64,000 nt of DNA. Origin: Tetrahymena thermophila SB210 (taxonomy: Eukaryota; Ciliophora; Oligohymenophorea; Hymenostomatida; Tetrahymenidae). The notes beneath the pieces were generated by a model. It searched no databases and had not been told where the DNA came from. It worked only from the letters and a program-made list of their open reading frames with translations. Where the stretch lies: assembly GCF_000189635.1 (NCBI RefSeq), contig NW_002476346.1, positions 34,500 through 98,499 of the forward strand, given 5' to 3'. Shown in pieces: positions 11,771 to 23,060 of the stretch; position 1 is the stretch's first letter; every line of letters starts with the position of its first letter. Both the position numbers and the translations under genes were made by a program.

Positions 11771-13616
11771 TTCGAGTTAAATTGGTGAAAATAGTGCATC
11801 AGGCTTAGGTCCTACTTTAGCAAATAGCTCTAAGCTCTCATATTTGGCACCTTATCTTAGGTAAACTCAGTTTATTTGTTTGTATTGTGATATTTTTAAC
11901 TATAAAATTGAATTTAAATTTTGTTTTTCTTTATATTATGCTTGTTTTTTTCTTTTTTGTTTGCTAATTTAACTCATTCATTTTTTTCTTTTATCCTGTA
12001 GATTTTATTATTAATTTTTATATTCCTTTTTACTTTCTAATTAACTATTTAATGATTTATTTTTTCTTCAATATTTAAAAGGTCCAATTAAATTGGTGAT
12101 GAGGGTGTATCAGCCTTAGGATCTGCTTTAGCAAATTGCACTAATCTGTTAAATTTGACACTTAATCTTAAGTAAAAAGAGTTTATTTGTTTTGGTTATG
12201 ATATTTTTAATTATAAAAAGTAATTTAAAATAACAAAGCTCTTTTAATTTATTTGATAGCTTTTTATTTGATTTCTGTTTCTCTTTATTGTCCTTGATTT
12301 TTTTTCTTCTTTTTTTGCTAATTTAACTCATTTTTTATTTTTATTTTTATTATTAATTAATCTTATTATTTCATATTTTTCCCTTATTTATTCTTACTAA
12401 TTAACTAATAAAAAAAGTTTCAATTAAATTGGTGCAAATTGTGCATCAGTCTTAGGTTCTGCTTTAGTAAATTGCACTAATCTCTCAAATTTGAGACTAG
12501 ATCTTTTGTAAAGAGATTTTATTTGTTTTGGATTGTGATATTTTTAATTATAAAAATTAATTTTAAACAATAAAGATTTTTTAAAATATTTGAAAGCTTT
12601 TTATTTGATTTATTTTTCTTTTTCTTTTAATTGTGCTTTTTTCTTCTTTTTCTTTCTTTGTTAATTTAACCCATCATTTTATTCAATTTTTGCTTTTATA
12701 TTTTTGATTAATCTTTTTTATCCATTTTTTCTTCTAATTAACTAAATAATTATACAATTTTTTTTTTTTTCAATATTTAAAAAGTAAAAATGAAATTGGT
12801 AATGAAGGTGTATCAGCCTTAGGTTCTGCTTTAAAAAATTGCACTAATCTCTCAAACTTGATACTTAATCTTAAGTAAAAAGAGTTTATTTGTTTTGGAT
12901 TGTGATATTTTCAATTATAAAAGTTAATTTAAAACATTAAATCACTTTTAATTTATGAGATAGTTTTTTACTTGATTATTTTATAGTGCTTGTTTTTTTT
13001 CTTTGCTAATTTAACTCATTTTTTTATTTTCATCTTTTAATTTTATTATTAAATATTTATTCTCTGTTTTTTCTTTCTAATTAACTTAATAATTAAATTA
13101 AATTTTTTTCTTCACTATTTCTAAAGTTGCAATTAAATTGATGCAATTGGTGCATCAAACTTAGGTTTTGCTTTAGCAAATTGCACTAGTCTCTCAGATT
13201 TGACACTTAACCTTAAGTAAAAAGAGTTTATTTATTTTGGATTCTGATATTTTTAATTATTATTATTATTTAAAACATTAACTTTTTAATTTATTTGATT
13301 TATTTATTTTTATTTTTATTTTTCTTTTAATTGTGCTTTTTTTTTTCTTCATCTCTTTTCTTTGTTAATTTAACTCCTTTTTTTATTTTCCCATTTTACT
13401 TTTATTATTTATTAATCTTGCCATTTCTTATTTTTTCTTTCTAATAAACTTGAAGAATATTTTTTTTTTCTTGAATATTTAAAAAGTAACAATAAAATAG
13501 ATGTAGAATAGAATAGAAATACTCGCACATATAAATGCACTCAGAATACATCTTAAAAATAATATTATATTTTAATTTTCTTTATTTTTAATATATTTAA
13601 TAGAAGTTCTATTTGA
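11771..13616 (+). CDS. Tandem-exon leucine-rich-repeat protein, second array and possible 3' end
   Basis: Six LRR exons of the same family as 1-4541 lie at about 11771-11860, 12082-12171, 12418-12507, 12785-12874, 13127-13216 and, diverging after a few codons, from 13487. The five full ones are exactly 90 bp with the same phase. Here the repeat reads mostly ALGSALANCTNLSNLTLNL, a subtype shared with the last exon before the gap (4461-4541). Intron-like sequence without a recognisable exon begins near 11500. The last exon starts like an LRR, departs from the family, and reaches a TGA at 13614-13616, a plausible gene end. Either this is the 3' part of one gene that continues from the first array around a minus-strand gene, or a separate gene. 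The start is not identified. Confidence 0.6.
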
Positions 13617-13765
13617 ACTACCTAAACTACCTGTTTTAGGTAGTTTGTTTTTATTTTATTTTTATTTACTCAAACTACCTGTTTTAGGTAGTTTTTTTTC
13701 TACTTGAACTACCTGAACTACCTGAACTACCTAAACTACCTAAACTACCTATTTTAGGTAGTTTT
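13615..13765. repeat. Hairpin-forming ACTACCT/AGGTAGT repeat cluster
   Basis: The 9-bp unit RAACTACCT occurs twice at 13615-13632, once at 13672-13680 and five times in a row at 13705-13749. Each of the three groups ends in an inverted copy, AGGTAGTTT, after a 3-5 base spacer (13633-13647, 13681-13693, 13750-13764). Three stem-loops with near-perfect 9-bp stems can form, and the third could slip among five alternative stems. It starts on the predicted stop codon of the LRR gene, so it would lie in that gene's 3' end. A role as a terminator, 3'-UTR element or mobile-element footprint is not known. Confidence 0.85.
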
Positions 13766-14301
13766 ATTTTATAGGTATATTTGTTTATTATATTTGTATA
13801 TTACCCTTTTAGTATATTGAGTTATTTTAATGTTTATTTTTTTTTCCATTTATTTTATAATGAAATAAGTTATAATTTCACTTATCTATGAAGTTTTAGT
13901 TTTTTTTAAATATGTATTTGATATTATTGATTATTTACTAAAAATAAATGGACTAGGGATGGTTCGTGTTGGAATTGGTGGGATGTGAACTTTAGAATCA
14001 TAAGTAATGGTTTGATGAGTAACATTTTTCAAGTTTTTTCAATGAAGTAGAGTTCACATTTCTTTATTTTAAGCATTTTTTAAAATATAAATATTATACT
14101 TAAATTTATAAAATGAAACACAGCTAATTAGTTAAACTTATCATTGAAATTTTTTATAAAAGAAAATAAAAAAAATAAATTAAAAGTAATTTTTTTAATT
14201 CGTTAAAAGAGTAAATTAAATATTTAAGTATTAAAAAACAACAAATAATTATATAAATTATATTTAAAGGACAAAATAATTAAAAAATATTATTTAAGAG
14301 A
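13766..14301. other. Intergenic region with a GC-richer island at 13930-14040
   Basis: The stretch is AT-rich except for about 110 bases at 13930-14040. On the minus strand that island reads openly as a proline-rich peptide (VHIPPIPTRTIPSPF) without a start codon, and could be a gene remnant. The 3' flank from about 14233 is duplicated beside the second EF-2-like gene. Confidence 0.4.
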
Positions 14302-16830
14302 TCAAAGTTTATCAAGATAATTGTTGAGTTCTGGTATTTTAGCATTCAAACCTTTTCTTATTCTTATTTCATTAACAATCTTACCTGATTTCGATTCTGG
14401 GTCAAGTGGATTACCCTAGACTGCTTGCCAGTGACTGAATGAGAGAGCTGGTATTGCCTTACCTTACGTGGCTGACTTTAGAGCTTGGTCGAGTCCAAAG
14501 CTTTCAGATACAGGGATGTGGGCTTGAATCACAGAAAGTGTATCCTCATATTCTTCTCCTACAACTATACCTCTTCTCTTGTTTAGGACTGCATATATAG
14601 GTCCTTTGCTTTCATCTGGAATTTTAATATCGCATAAATAAAAGGGTTCCAAAATTTTAGGTTCACTCACGTATTAGCAAGCCTTAAATAGCCTTCTAGC
14701 TGCTGGAGTTATTTGATTGCTGCGGTGATGAGCAGGGTCAACGTGTATTACGGCATCCATTATGTTAAAGCGAATATTTCTAAGTGGCTCATCACACAAA
14801 AGACCTTCCTTAGTACACCATTCGAAGGCGGTTATTATAGAAGGCTGAATTGCAGGCATACCTTATATACCAACTGTTTGGTTTACGATGCAATTAGTGG
14901 ACTCCTTTTCTAGAGGACCGAAGCACCATATACGTTTTGCATCTTCTCTTTCCCAAGAATAATCATTCACCAAACTGTTAATCGTTTCTTAGTTGTTAAT
15001 TTCTTGAATATTTATTTTATTGCTCACTATTGCTGATCCTAATTCTTCATCAAGAGGTTCGCAAGTACCATACAGACGATTAAGCTTATTTGCAGTCTTA
15101 GCTAGGCAAGTTTAAGAGCTCTTTTCAGCTATTGTTTCTCTGTAAGATACAGTGGGTTGAGAAGCAACAATATTAATAGAGTTGTGGGTGAAATCATTGA
15201 GTTTTTCTAAGCAAATTTGAACATGCAATTCACCACCACCAGCAACAACATAGGAACCTGTATTTTCTTCAACTTCTACTTGAACAAGAGGATCATATTT
15301 TTGAAGCATCTTAAGACCTTCAAGTAGACGTGTAAGATCTTGTTAGTTAGGAGTATTGACAGCAACTCTCAATATAGGTGAAATCGTGTACTTCATGTTT
15401 CTGATATTATGTGCTGTTTCTGAAGTTGTAAGAGTTCCTGTTTTAGTAAGAGCGTTATCAACACCTAAGATGAGGACGGTACCTCCAGCTGGTACTGATT
15501 CGATAGGCTCATGCTGTTTACCCATCATCAAAAATGTATGCTAGATTGTTTTGATAAAGAGATCTTCTTTGCTTCCAGGTTTATAGTCAGGACCTTAGAC
15601 TCTGACTTTCATGCCTTGAGATATTGTGCCACTGAATACTCTACCAAAAGCATAAAATCTACCAAGATCTTCAGTTTAAACCATTTTTGAAATATAAACC
15701 ATGAGAGGTCCCTCAGAATTACATTCTCTCATTGCTGCACAAGCCTCATCACCAGCAGGTCCTTCGTAAAGATACAAACTACGATATTTCATAGCCTCTT
15801 TTGGTGAAGGTAAATGATCTTAAACCATTTCAAGTATGGCATCGGCTAAGGGTAACCAAGCCCTCATAGACCTCTTGATTCTCTCTTGAACATCAACCTA
15901 TTTGAGTCTTTCTAATTCAGCTGAAGTTAGAATGGAAGAAAGGTTGAGCTTTTCAACCATCTTGGAAAGAGTTTCAATTTCTGCGTTTGAAGAGGCTGAA
16001 TAGTACTTATCTAAAGGAACTAAAACGAATTCAATGAATGAGCGACTAGCTTTCTTGTTTTAGGTATTAATGCTGATTACCTCTGAGGTGAATTATTTTG
16101 TTTGAGGATTGAAGTAGTTGTCTCCCCATAATTTAGTCATTAAAGTTTCTTCCTTTGTTGAGAATTTTTGACTGTAAATTCTAGCAAAAGTCTTTAAAGT
16201 AAATCCCCAGCACTGTTTACCAGAAGAGAAAGCAACATTTCCAAGTGAGGGATCTAAAGTGTAGCCTCTAATAGAGTCATTTTCGTGCATTTCCAAAATA
16301 GAATTAACCTTTGCTATGATCTTTACTAATCTCTGATAAATATTTTCATAATCATCCTTAAGCTCACTAAATAGTCTGTCTAGCTTATTAATTACAAGAA
16401 CGGGTCGTATTCGTTCTTGGCAAGCCTGCCTTAGAACTGTTTCTGTTTGAACAGCAACACCTTCAACGGCATCTACCACAACAAGAGCTCCATCAGTAAC
16501 TCTTAATGCAGCAGTAACTTCACCAGAAAAGTCAATATGACCTGGAGAATCAATCAAATTAATGATACTCTCCTACTTGGTCACAGTATTTTGATAGTAT
16601 AAGGAAACTCCAGTTGACTTAATGGTGATTCCCATTTCTTGTTCTTTTGGGTCAGTATCCATCATGCAGGCTTTACCAGCGTTGCTTTCTGAGATGATAC
16701 CAGCTCTAGCTAACAAAGAATCAGTTAAAGTTGTCTTACCATGATCAACGTGGGCTATGACAGACATATTTCTGATTTGGTTGGGGTTCATCATGAGTTC
16801 TCTTATCTTCTCAATCTAGAGAGTTTTCAT
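14302..16830 (-). CDS. EEF2: Elongation factor 2-like GTPase, copy A
   Basis: A single exon of 842 codons, the normal length for eukaryotic EF-2, which moves tRNA-mRNA through the ribosome after peptide transfer. The GTPase motifs are present: AHVDHGKT at residues 26-33, DSPGHIDF and NKLDR. Further EF-2 blocks include [31 protein letters not shown] and the C-terminal SHWQAVQGNPLDP then NNYLDKL. The start chosen ([11 protein letters not shown]) lies just before the conserved [12 protein letters not shown]. Two positions deviate: switch I reads [11 protein letters not shown] where EF-2 normally has EQERGITIKST, and the diphthamide loop reads AHHRSNQ, keeping the modified-type His (residue 701) but not the usual RGGG. 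It is therefore probably a divergent paralogue, not the main EF-2. A second copy lies 5.8 kb away in the same orientation. Confidence 0.9.
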
Positions 16831-18142
16831 AATTTGATATTTTCTCTTAAGTGTTTTTGTAATTAATTAACTAGCTTTTTAGCTTTTATTAGTGATTGTT
16901 GTTTTTGTTTATTAAATTATATCTTACTTAATACTTTAGCAGTGTGCTTTTAAATAAAATAAATTTTGAATATTTTTTTACTAAAGATAAAATATTAAGA
17001 TTTGATAAATACCGAAACAAAAATAATTAATTCTTTCAATTAAATTTGATTAGAAATTAAAAAATACAAAGGACCTTATCTTTCATCAAAAAAAGTAATT
17101 AATTTAATTTAATTTCTTATAGACAAATACAAATTAAAAACAAAAGGAAAAAAAACAACAGTTGATAAATACCGAAGCAAATAATAATAAATTCTTTCAA
17201 TTAAATTTGAATAGAAATTAAAAAATAATAAGGACCTTATCATTCATAAAAAAAAGTAATTAATTTAATTTTATTTGGTATAGAAACATACAAAATATAT
17301 ACGAAAGGAAAAATATTAAAACTTGATAAATACCGAAACAAATATAATTAATTCTTTCAATTAAGGTATATACCCACACAAATTAAATACAAAAGATAAA
17401 AATAAATATTGAGGTTTGATAAATATTGAAATAAACATAATTAATTGCTTCAATAAATAAAAAAGGACCTTAACATTCATTAAAAAAGTAATTAATTTAA
17501 TTTATGATAATAGACATACACAAACAAAATAAATACAAAAGATGTATATTATTAATGATTATATTTCAAAAAATAAATCATCTCATTAATTCTGATGGCA
17601 TTAATAATAATTCTTCTTCATAGAAATAAAATACTTCTAGTTTAGTTTGATTTGAATAATAATAAATAATTCTTCTTGAATAGGATGATAGATTGGAAAT
17701 AAATAAATTCTATTCTATAATTAATAAATATTTTAGTTTTATATTAGATTTTTGAATAAGGAATATCAATATAAATAATATTATTTATTGAATTCTTTTT
17801 TAGTAATAATGTTAAAAAGCAATTTATTACCTAAAATCAATCTTAAAATTTTGAAAAATATTTTTAAAATAACAAATAAATAAGTTAAAAATTATTTTTA
17901 GTTGATTAATAAAAGGTTAAATAAAGAACTAAAATATATTTATATTCAAAACGATTTAATAAACATTTTAATTATTTGGAACAATTGAAAATAAATCAAA
18001 ATAAATAAAATTGCTTATTTATACTCCCTTTATTGTAAGTGGTTAGTAATGTTGTTTGATTTTGACCTTAATAGTGGTACAAATTAATTTTAATACTATA
18101 TGATTGTATTTTTACTATTCTAAACGAATTAATTCTGAATGC
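16831..18142. other. AT-rich spacer upstream of EF-2-like copy A
   Basis: It contains the presumed promoter of copy A, a tandem repeat block at 17001-17545 (listed separately), and otherwise low-complexity AT sequence. No gene is supported before 18143. Confidence 0.5.
17001..17545. repeat. Degenerate tandem repeats upstream of EF-2-like copy A
   Basis: Four diverged units begin with TTGATAAATACCGAAACAAA-like sequence at about 17002, 17162, 17323 and 17418. They contain AATTAATTCTTTCAATTAA, AGAAATTAAAAAAT and AAGGACCTTATC in the same order. Spacing is about 160, 160 and 95 bases. The same motifs recur upstream of copy B at 22810-23060, so the block was part of, or spread with, the gene duplication. 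Confidence 0.7.
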
Positions 18143-19102
18143 AAGATATCTTTTGTAAGCTAGGAAAGCGAAGCTGATAATAGCTTTATCAATTTAATTA
18201 CCTCTACTTTTAGTGGTATGAGTGTTCTTTCTCAAACATATGACGAAGCTATAGACACTTATAACTCTGTTTTTAACAAATCTACTTAAACTGGTGAGTC
18301 TTAAACAAATTTAGAAGGTGAATAAACTACTGGTAAAAGATTACTTGCTTAAAAAAGTTCTAATCTATCTCAACATATTTAAAAACCTATCTTCAGAAAA
18401 AATGTTGCTTCATTTGAGTTTGATGCTGACCTAAGATCTGAGTTTAATGATTCAGGACTTGTTAGTAAAGAAGATATTTGCTCAGTTGGCATTTACAGCT
18501 TCTTTAATGGTGCTTCTTCTAAGATTGTAGAGAGATAAAGTAATTTTTTTTTTTAAATGAATGAATAAAAGATAATAATCTTGTTTTTTATTAATAGCCA
18601 GAGCAAACATATCTAAAATTCTGAAATTCTATCAGTATGTACAAGAATCAAAAATAGTCTCAATAAATTAATAGATGATTTCGAAACTGTTATTACTGTA
18701 GAAAAAAATCCTCTCTTGAAAGTTATTTATAATGTAGTGAACAACGATGAGCTATAAATCTTTGATTTAATTTCTAATTTGAATAAGTTCTTTTAGCTTT
18801 AGTCAATACTGTCATCAAACTTATCAAGGATAAGTGATCATTTAAAAATATTTATTTAATTTCTTTAATATTTTGTCTTTTTTTTTCTATTTGCAACATA
18901 CTTAATTAAAATAATTAGTCAATGTCTGATCAGTTAAGCCTAATTAGTTAATATCTTTATTTTATTTTAAAGATTTTCTAGTAGCAAATTAAATTTTTGT
19001 GATATGATCAACTAAGTCTTGTACATATTCCTCCTTCAAAGTTTTTTATCTACCACAATTTTTAGCTTTCGTTTTACAATCTATATTAACAACATTTTAT
19101 GA
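18143..19102 (+). pseudogene. 3' piece of an unidentified membrane-protein gene
   Basis: From about 18143 a plus-strand frame is open to TGA at 19100 (about 320 codons). Its composition looks coding (for example FNDSGLVSKEDICSVGIYSF and NPLLKVIYNVVNNDELQIFD). The first half is S/T/Q-rich; the end has two hydrophobic stretches (near FLQYFVFFFLFATYLIKII and MINQVLYIFLLQSFLSTT) that could be membrane helices. No ATG lies between the upstream in-frame TGA and the coding-like part, so it is either the last exon(s) of a gene whose 5' part I cannot find, or a truncated remnant carried between the duplicated EF-2-like genes. A small AT-rich insert near 18535-18600 may be an intron, but no splice pair preserves the frame cleanly except GTAGAG with CCAG. 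No family is recognised. Confidence 0.4.
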
Positions 19103-20102
19103 AGTAACATAAACTTTTTTATTTAATATTCACATAAAACAAAAATTATAGATAAAATTAACGAGAAATTAAGTAAAATCACATTTTTGTATTTTTTAAT
19201 TCATAAAAATATTTAAATACTATCTTTTTAAATTAAGACCATGCTTTAAATTAATTACAAAAGATTTCAATTAATACCAATCATATATATATATAAATTA
19301 GGTATGAGAAGGGGAATATTTTAATAGTAAAGTACTTTTTGTTTTAAACTTATTTAAAATAGTAATAAAAAACTCTAAATAGTTCCAATAATATTCAGCA
19401 GTAGGGTTTATCATTTTATTTAATTTTTTATTGAATGAACCTTTCTGAAAATATATAAATAGTTTTTTAGTATTGATAGTACTTTCCATCATTTCGGATA
19501 GACCTATAAATTTAAAACAATAAAAAAATTTATCAAGTAAATCATCAATACCTTTTAAATATTGATATATATTAAAATCAAATTAACTCTTTATGAATTA
19601 ATGAAAAATAATTCAAAACAAACTACGAATGAAGAATAAATTTACAAATAATTCCTCTTCTCGAATTTTACCAAAAAATATTTTTGAATAAATTAGCAAA
19701 TAGAATTTCGAGTTTCCATTTTTTTAAATTTATGAACTAATAGAATCTAGATATAATATTTTTAGTGAAAACTTTATTTTATTTATCTTTATTTCGTTAA
19801 ATTTCTATCAAAATTATTCGAATTTTATCTATTCGTTGACAACTCTGAATTTAATAATAATTTTATCAATAACTCTTCTATATAATAATCTTATTCGTAG
19901 GATATATGTTTGTATAAATAAAAAAATTCGATCTTTAAATAGGAAGAGGGATAATAAGTTAATTTTAAATTTCCTTTTTAAGTATATAAATTATAATTAT
20001 TAGGTAATTCATTTACTTGCATTATAATATAAAAAAGAACAAATAATTATACAAATTATATTTAAATAAGGACAAAATAATTAACTAATATTATTTAAGA
20101 GA
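19103..20102. other. AT-rich spacer downstream of EF-2-like copy B
   Basis: No gene is supported. Small open frames on both strands are expected by chance when only TGA stops translation in such AT-rich DNA. The last ~70 bases belong to the duplicated 3' flank of the EF-2-like gene. Confidence 0.5.
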
Positions 20103-22643
20103 TCAAAGTTTATCAAGATAATAGTTGAGTTCTGGTATTTTAGCATTCAAACCTTTTCTTATTCTTATTTCATTAACAATCTTACCTGATTCTGATTCTG
20201 GGTCGAGTGGATTACCCTAGACTGCTTGCCAGTGACTGAATGAGAGAGCTGGCATTGCCATACCTTAGGAGACTGACTTTATAGCTTGGTCGAATCCAAA
20301 GCTTTCAGATACAGGGATGTAGGCTTGAATCACGGTAAATATATCATCATATTCTTCTCCTAAAACTAAACCTCTTCTCTTATCTAGGAATTTATTGAGG
20401 AATGCATATATAGGTCCTTTCCTTTCATCTGGAGTTTTAATGTTGCATAAATAAAATGGTTCCAAAATTTTAGGTTCACTCACATATTAGCAAGCCTTAA
20501 ATAGCCTTCTAGCTGCTGGGGTTATTTGATTGCTTCTGTGATGAGCAGGTTCATCGTGTATTATTACATCCATTATGTTAAAGCGAATATTTCTAAGAGG
20601 CTCATCACACAAAAGACCTTCCTTAGTACACCATTCGAAGGCGGTTATTATAGAAGGCTGAATTGCAGGCATACCTTATATACCAACTGTTTGGTTTACG
20701 ATGCAATTAGTGGACTCCTTTTCTAGAGGACCGAAGCACCATATACGCTTTGCATCTTCTCTTTCCCAAGAATAATCATTCACCAAACTGTTAATCATTT
20801 TTTAGTTGTTAATGTCTTTAATATTTATTTTTTTGCTCACTATTGCTGATCCTAATTCTTCATCAAGTGGTTCGCAAGTACCATACAGATGATTAAGCTT
20901 ATTTTCAGTCTTAGCTAGGCAAGTTTAAGAGCTCTTTTCAGCTATTGTTTCTCTGTAAGATACAGTGGGTTGAGAAGCAACAATATTAATAGAGTTGTGG
21001 GTGAAATCATTCAGTTTTTCTAAGCAAATTTTAATATGCAATTCACCACTACCAGCAACAACATAGGATCCTGTATTTTCTTCAACTTCTACTTGAACAA
21101 GAGGATCATATTTTTGAAGCATCTTAAGACCTTCAAGTAGACGTGTAAGATCTTGTTAGTTAGGAGTATTGACAGCAACTCTCAATATAGGTGAAATCGT
21201 GTACTTCATGTTTCTGATATTATGTGCTGTTTCTGAAGTTGTAAGAGTTCCTGTTTTAGTAAGAGCGTTATCAACACCTAAGATGAGGACGGTACCTCCA
21301 GCTGGTACTGATTCGATAGGCTCATGCTGTTTACCCATCATCAAAAATGTATGCTAGATTGTTTTGATAAAGAGATCTTCTTTGCTTCCAGGTTTATAGT
21401 CAGGACCTTAGACTCTGACTTTCATGCCTTGAGATATTGTGCCACTGAATACTCTACCAAAAGCATAAAATCTACCAAGATCTTCAGTTTAAACCATTTT
21501 TGAAATATAAACCATGAGAGGTCCCTCAGAATTACATTCTCTCATTGCTGCACAAGCCTCATCACCAGCAGGTCCTTCGTAAAGATACAAACTACGATAT
21601 TTCATAGCCTCTTTTGGTGAAGGTAAATGATCTTAAACCATTTCAAGTATGGCATCGGCTAAGGGTAACCAAGCCCTCATAGACCTCTTGATTCTCTCTT
21701 GAACATCAACCTATTTGAGTCTTTCTAATTCAGCTGAAGTTAGAATGGAAGAAAGGTTGAGCTTTTCAACCATCTTGGAAAGAGTTTCAATTTCTGCGTT
21801 TGAAGAGGCTGAATAGTACTTATCTAAAGGAACTAAAACGAATTCAATGAATGAGCGACTAGCTTTCTTGTTTTAGGTATTAATGCTGATTACCTCTGAG
21901 GTGAATTATTTTGTTTGAGGATTGAAGTAGTTGTCTCCCCATAATTTAGTCATTAAAGTTTCTTCCTTTGTTGAGAATTTTTGACTGTAAATTCTAGCAA
22001 AAGTCTTTAAAGTAAATCCCCAGCACTGTTTACCAGAAGAGAAAGCAACATTTCCAAGTGAGGGATCTAAAGTGTAGCCTCTAATAGAGTCATTTTCGTG
22101 CATTTCCAAAATAGAATTAACCTTTGCTATGATCTTTACTAATCTCTGATAAATATTTTCATAATCATCCTTAAGCTCACTAAATAGTCTGTCTAGCTTA
22201 TTAATTACAAGAACGGGTCGTATTCGTTCTTGGCAAGCCTGCCTTAGAACTGTTTCTGTTTGAACAGCAACACCTTCAACAGCATCTACCACAACAAGAG
22301 CTCCATCAGTAACTCTTAATGCAGCAGTAACTTCACCAGAAAAGTCAATATGACCTGGAGAATCAATCAAATTAATGATACTCTCCTACTTGGTCACAGT
22401 ATTTTGATAGTATAAGGAAACTCCAGTTGACTTAATGGTGATTCCCATTTTTTGTTCTTTTGGGTCAGTATCCATCATGCAGGCTTTACCAGCGTTGCTT
22501 TCTGAGATGATACCAGCTCTAGCTAACAAAGAATCAGTTAAAGTAGTCTTACCATGATCAACGTGGGCTATGACAGACATATTTCTGATTTGATTGGGGT
22601 TCATCATGAGTTCTCTTATCTTCTCAATCTGGAGAGTCTTCAT
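20103..22643 (-). CDS. EEF2: Elongation factor 2-like GTPase, copy B
   Basis: A single exon of 846 codons, with nearly all of copy A's sequence in the N-terminal two thirds. It has the same GTPase motifs (AHVDHGKT at 26-33, [13 protein letters not shown]) and the same start ([11 protein letters not shown]). Switch I is changed further, reading [11 protein letters not shown]. The diphthamide loop is [11 protein letters not shown] with His701 kept and the usual GGG absent, as in copy A. A 4-residue insertion turns the conserved VLNKRRG into [11 protein letters not shown], and the spot looks like a short internal duplication. The C-terminal domain differs from copy A at many residues, while the central part is almost identical. 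It lies in the same orientation as copy A and ends 3.3 kb from it. Function as a translocase is inferred; a specialised or decaying paralogue is equally possible. Confidence 0.88.
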
Positions 22644-22809
22644 AATTTGATATTTTCTCTTAGGTGTTTTTGTAATTAATTAACTAGCTTTTTAGCTTTT
22701 ATTAGTGATTGTTGTTTTTGTTTATTAAATTATATCTTAATTAATACTTTAGTAGTGTGTTTTTAAATAAGATAAATTTTGAATTTTTTTTTATTAAAGA
22801 TAAAATATT

Positions 22810-23060
22810 AAGATTGGATAAATACTGAAACAAAAATAATTAATACATTCATTAAATTTGATTAGAAATTAAAAAATCAAAAGAACCTTATCTCATCAAA
22901 ATATTTCTTCCAATCAAATTTGATTAGAAATTAAAAAATCAAAAGGACCTTATCATTCATAAAAAAAAGTAATTAGTATAGACACATACAAAATATATAC
23001 AAAAGAAAAAATATTAACTCTTGATAAACACTGAAGTAAATATAATTAATTCTTTCAGTT
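22810..23060. repeat. Copy-B counterpart of the upstream tandem repeats
   Basis: Units with TTGGATAAATACTGAAACAA, AAATTTGATTAGAAATTAAA and AAAAGGACCTTATC recur at about 22815, 22905 and 23020, more diverged than in the block at 17001-17545. This shows the block predates or accompanied the EF-2-like gene duplication. Confidence 0.6.

Larger units (their letters stand above)
14233..22900. repeat. Segmental tandem duplication carrying the EF-2-like genes
   Basis: About 2.7 kb at 14233-16950 recurs at 20035-22760, including both the 3' flank (AAATTATATTTAAA then AAGGACAAAATAATTAA) and the 5' flank. The stretch 15310-16560 is almost base-identical to 21123-22373 (I noticed one difference), while the 3' parts of the genes differ at many sites and by one 12-base insertion. 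This uneven divergence suggests partial gene conversion. Confidence 0.85.

Noticed and set aside
1-13616. LRR arrays as a mobile element or simple satellite
   Set aside because: Exon lengths stay multiples of three in one phase with kept splice sites and no in-frame TGA, which is not expected of a non-coding satellite; no terminal repeats or element genes are present.
19298-19492. Minus-strand open frame of 64 codons
   Set aside because: Chance length for this base composition, with no family resemblance and no splice partners.
14713-21357. Plus-strand open frames opposite the EF-2-like genes
   Set aside because: They are mirror frames of conserved minus-strand coding sequence, the same in both copies because of the duplication.
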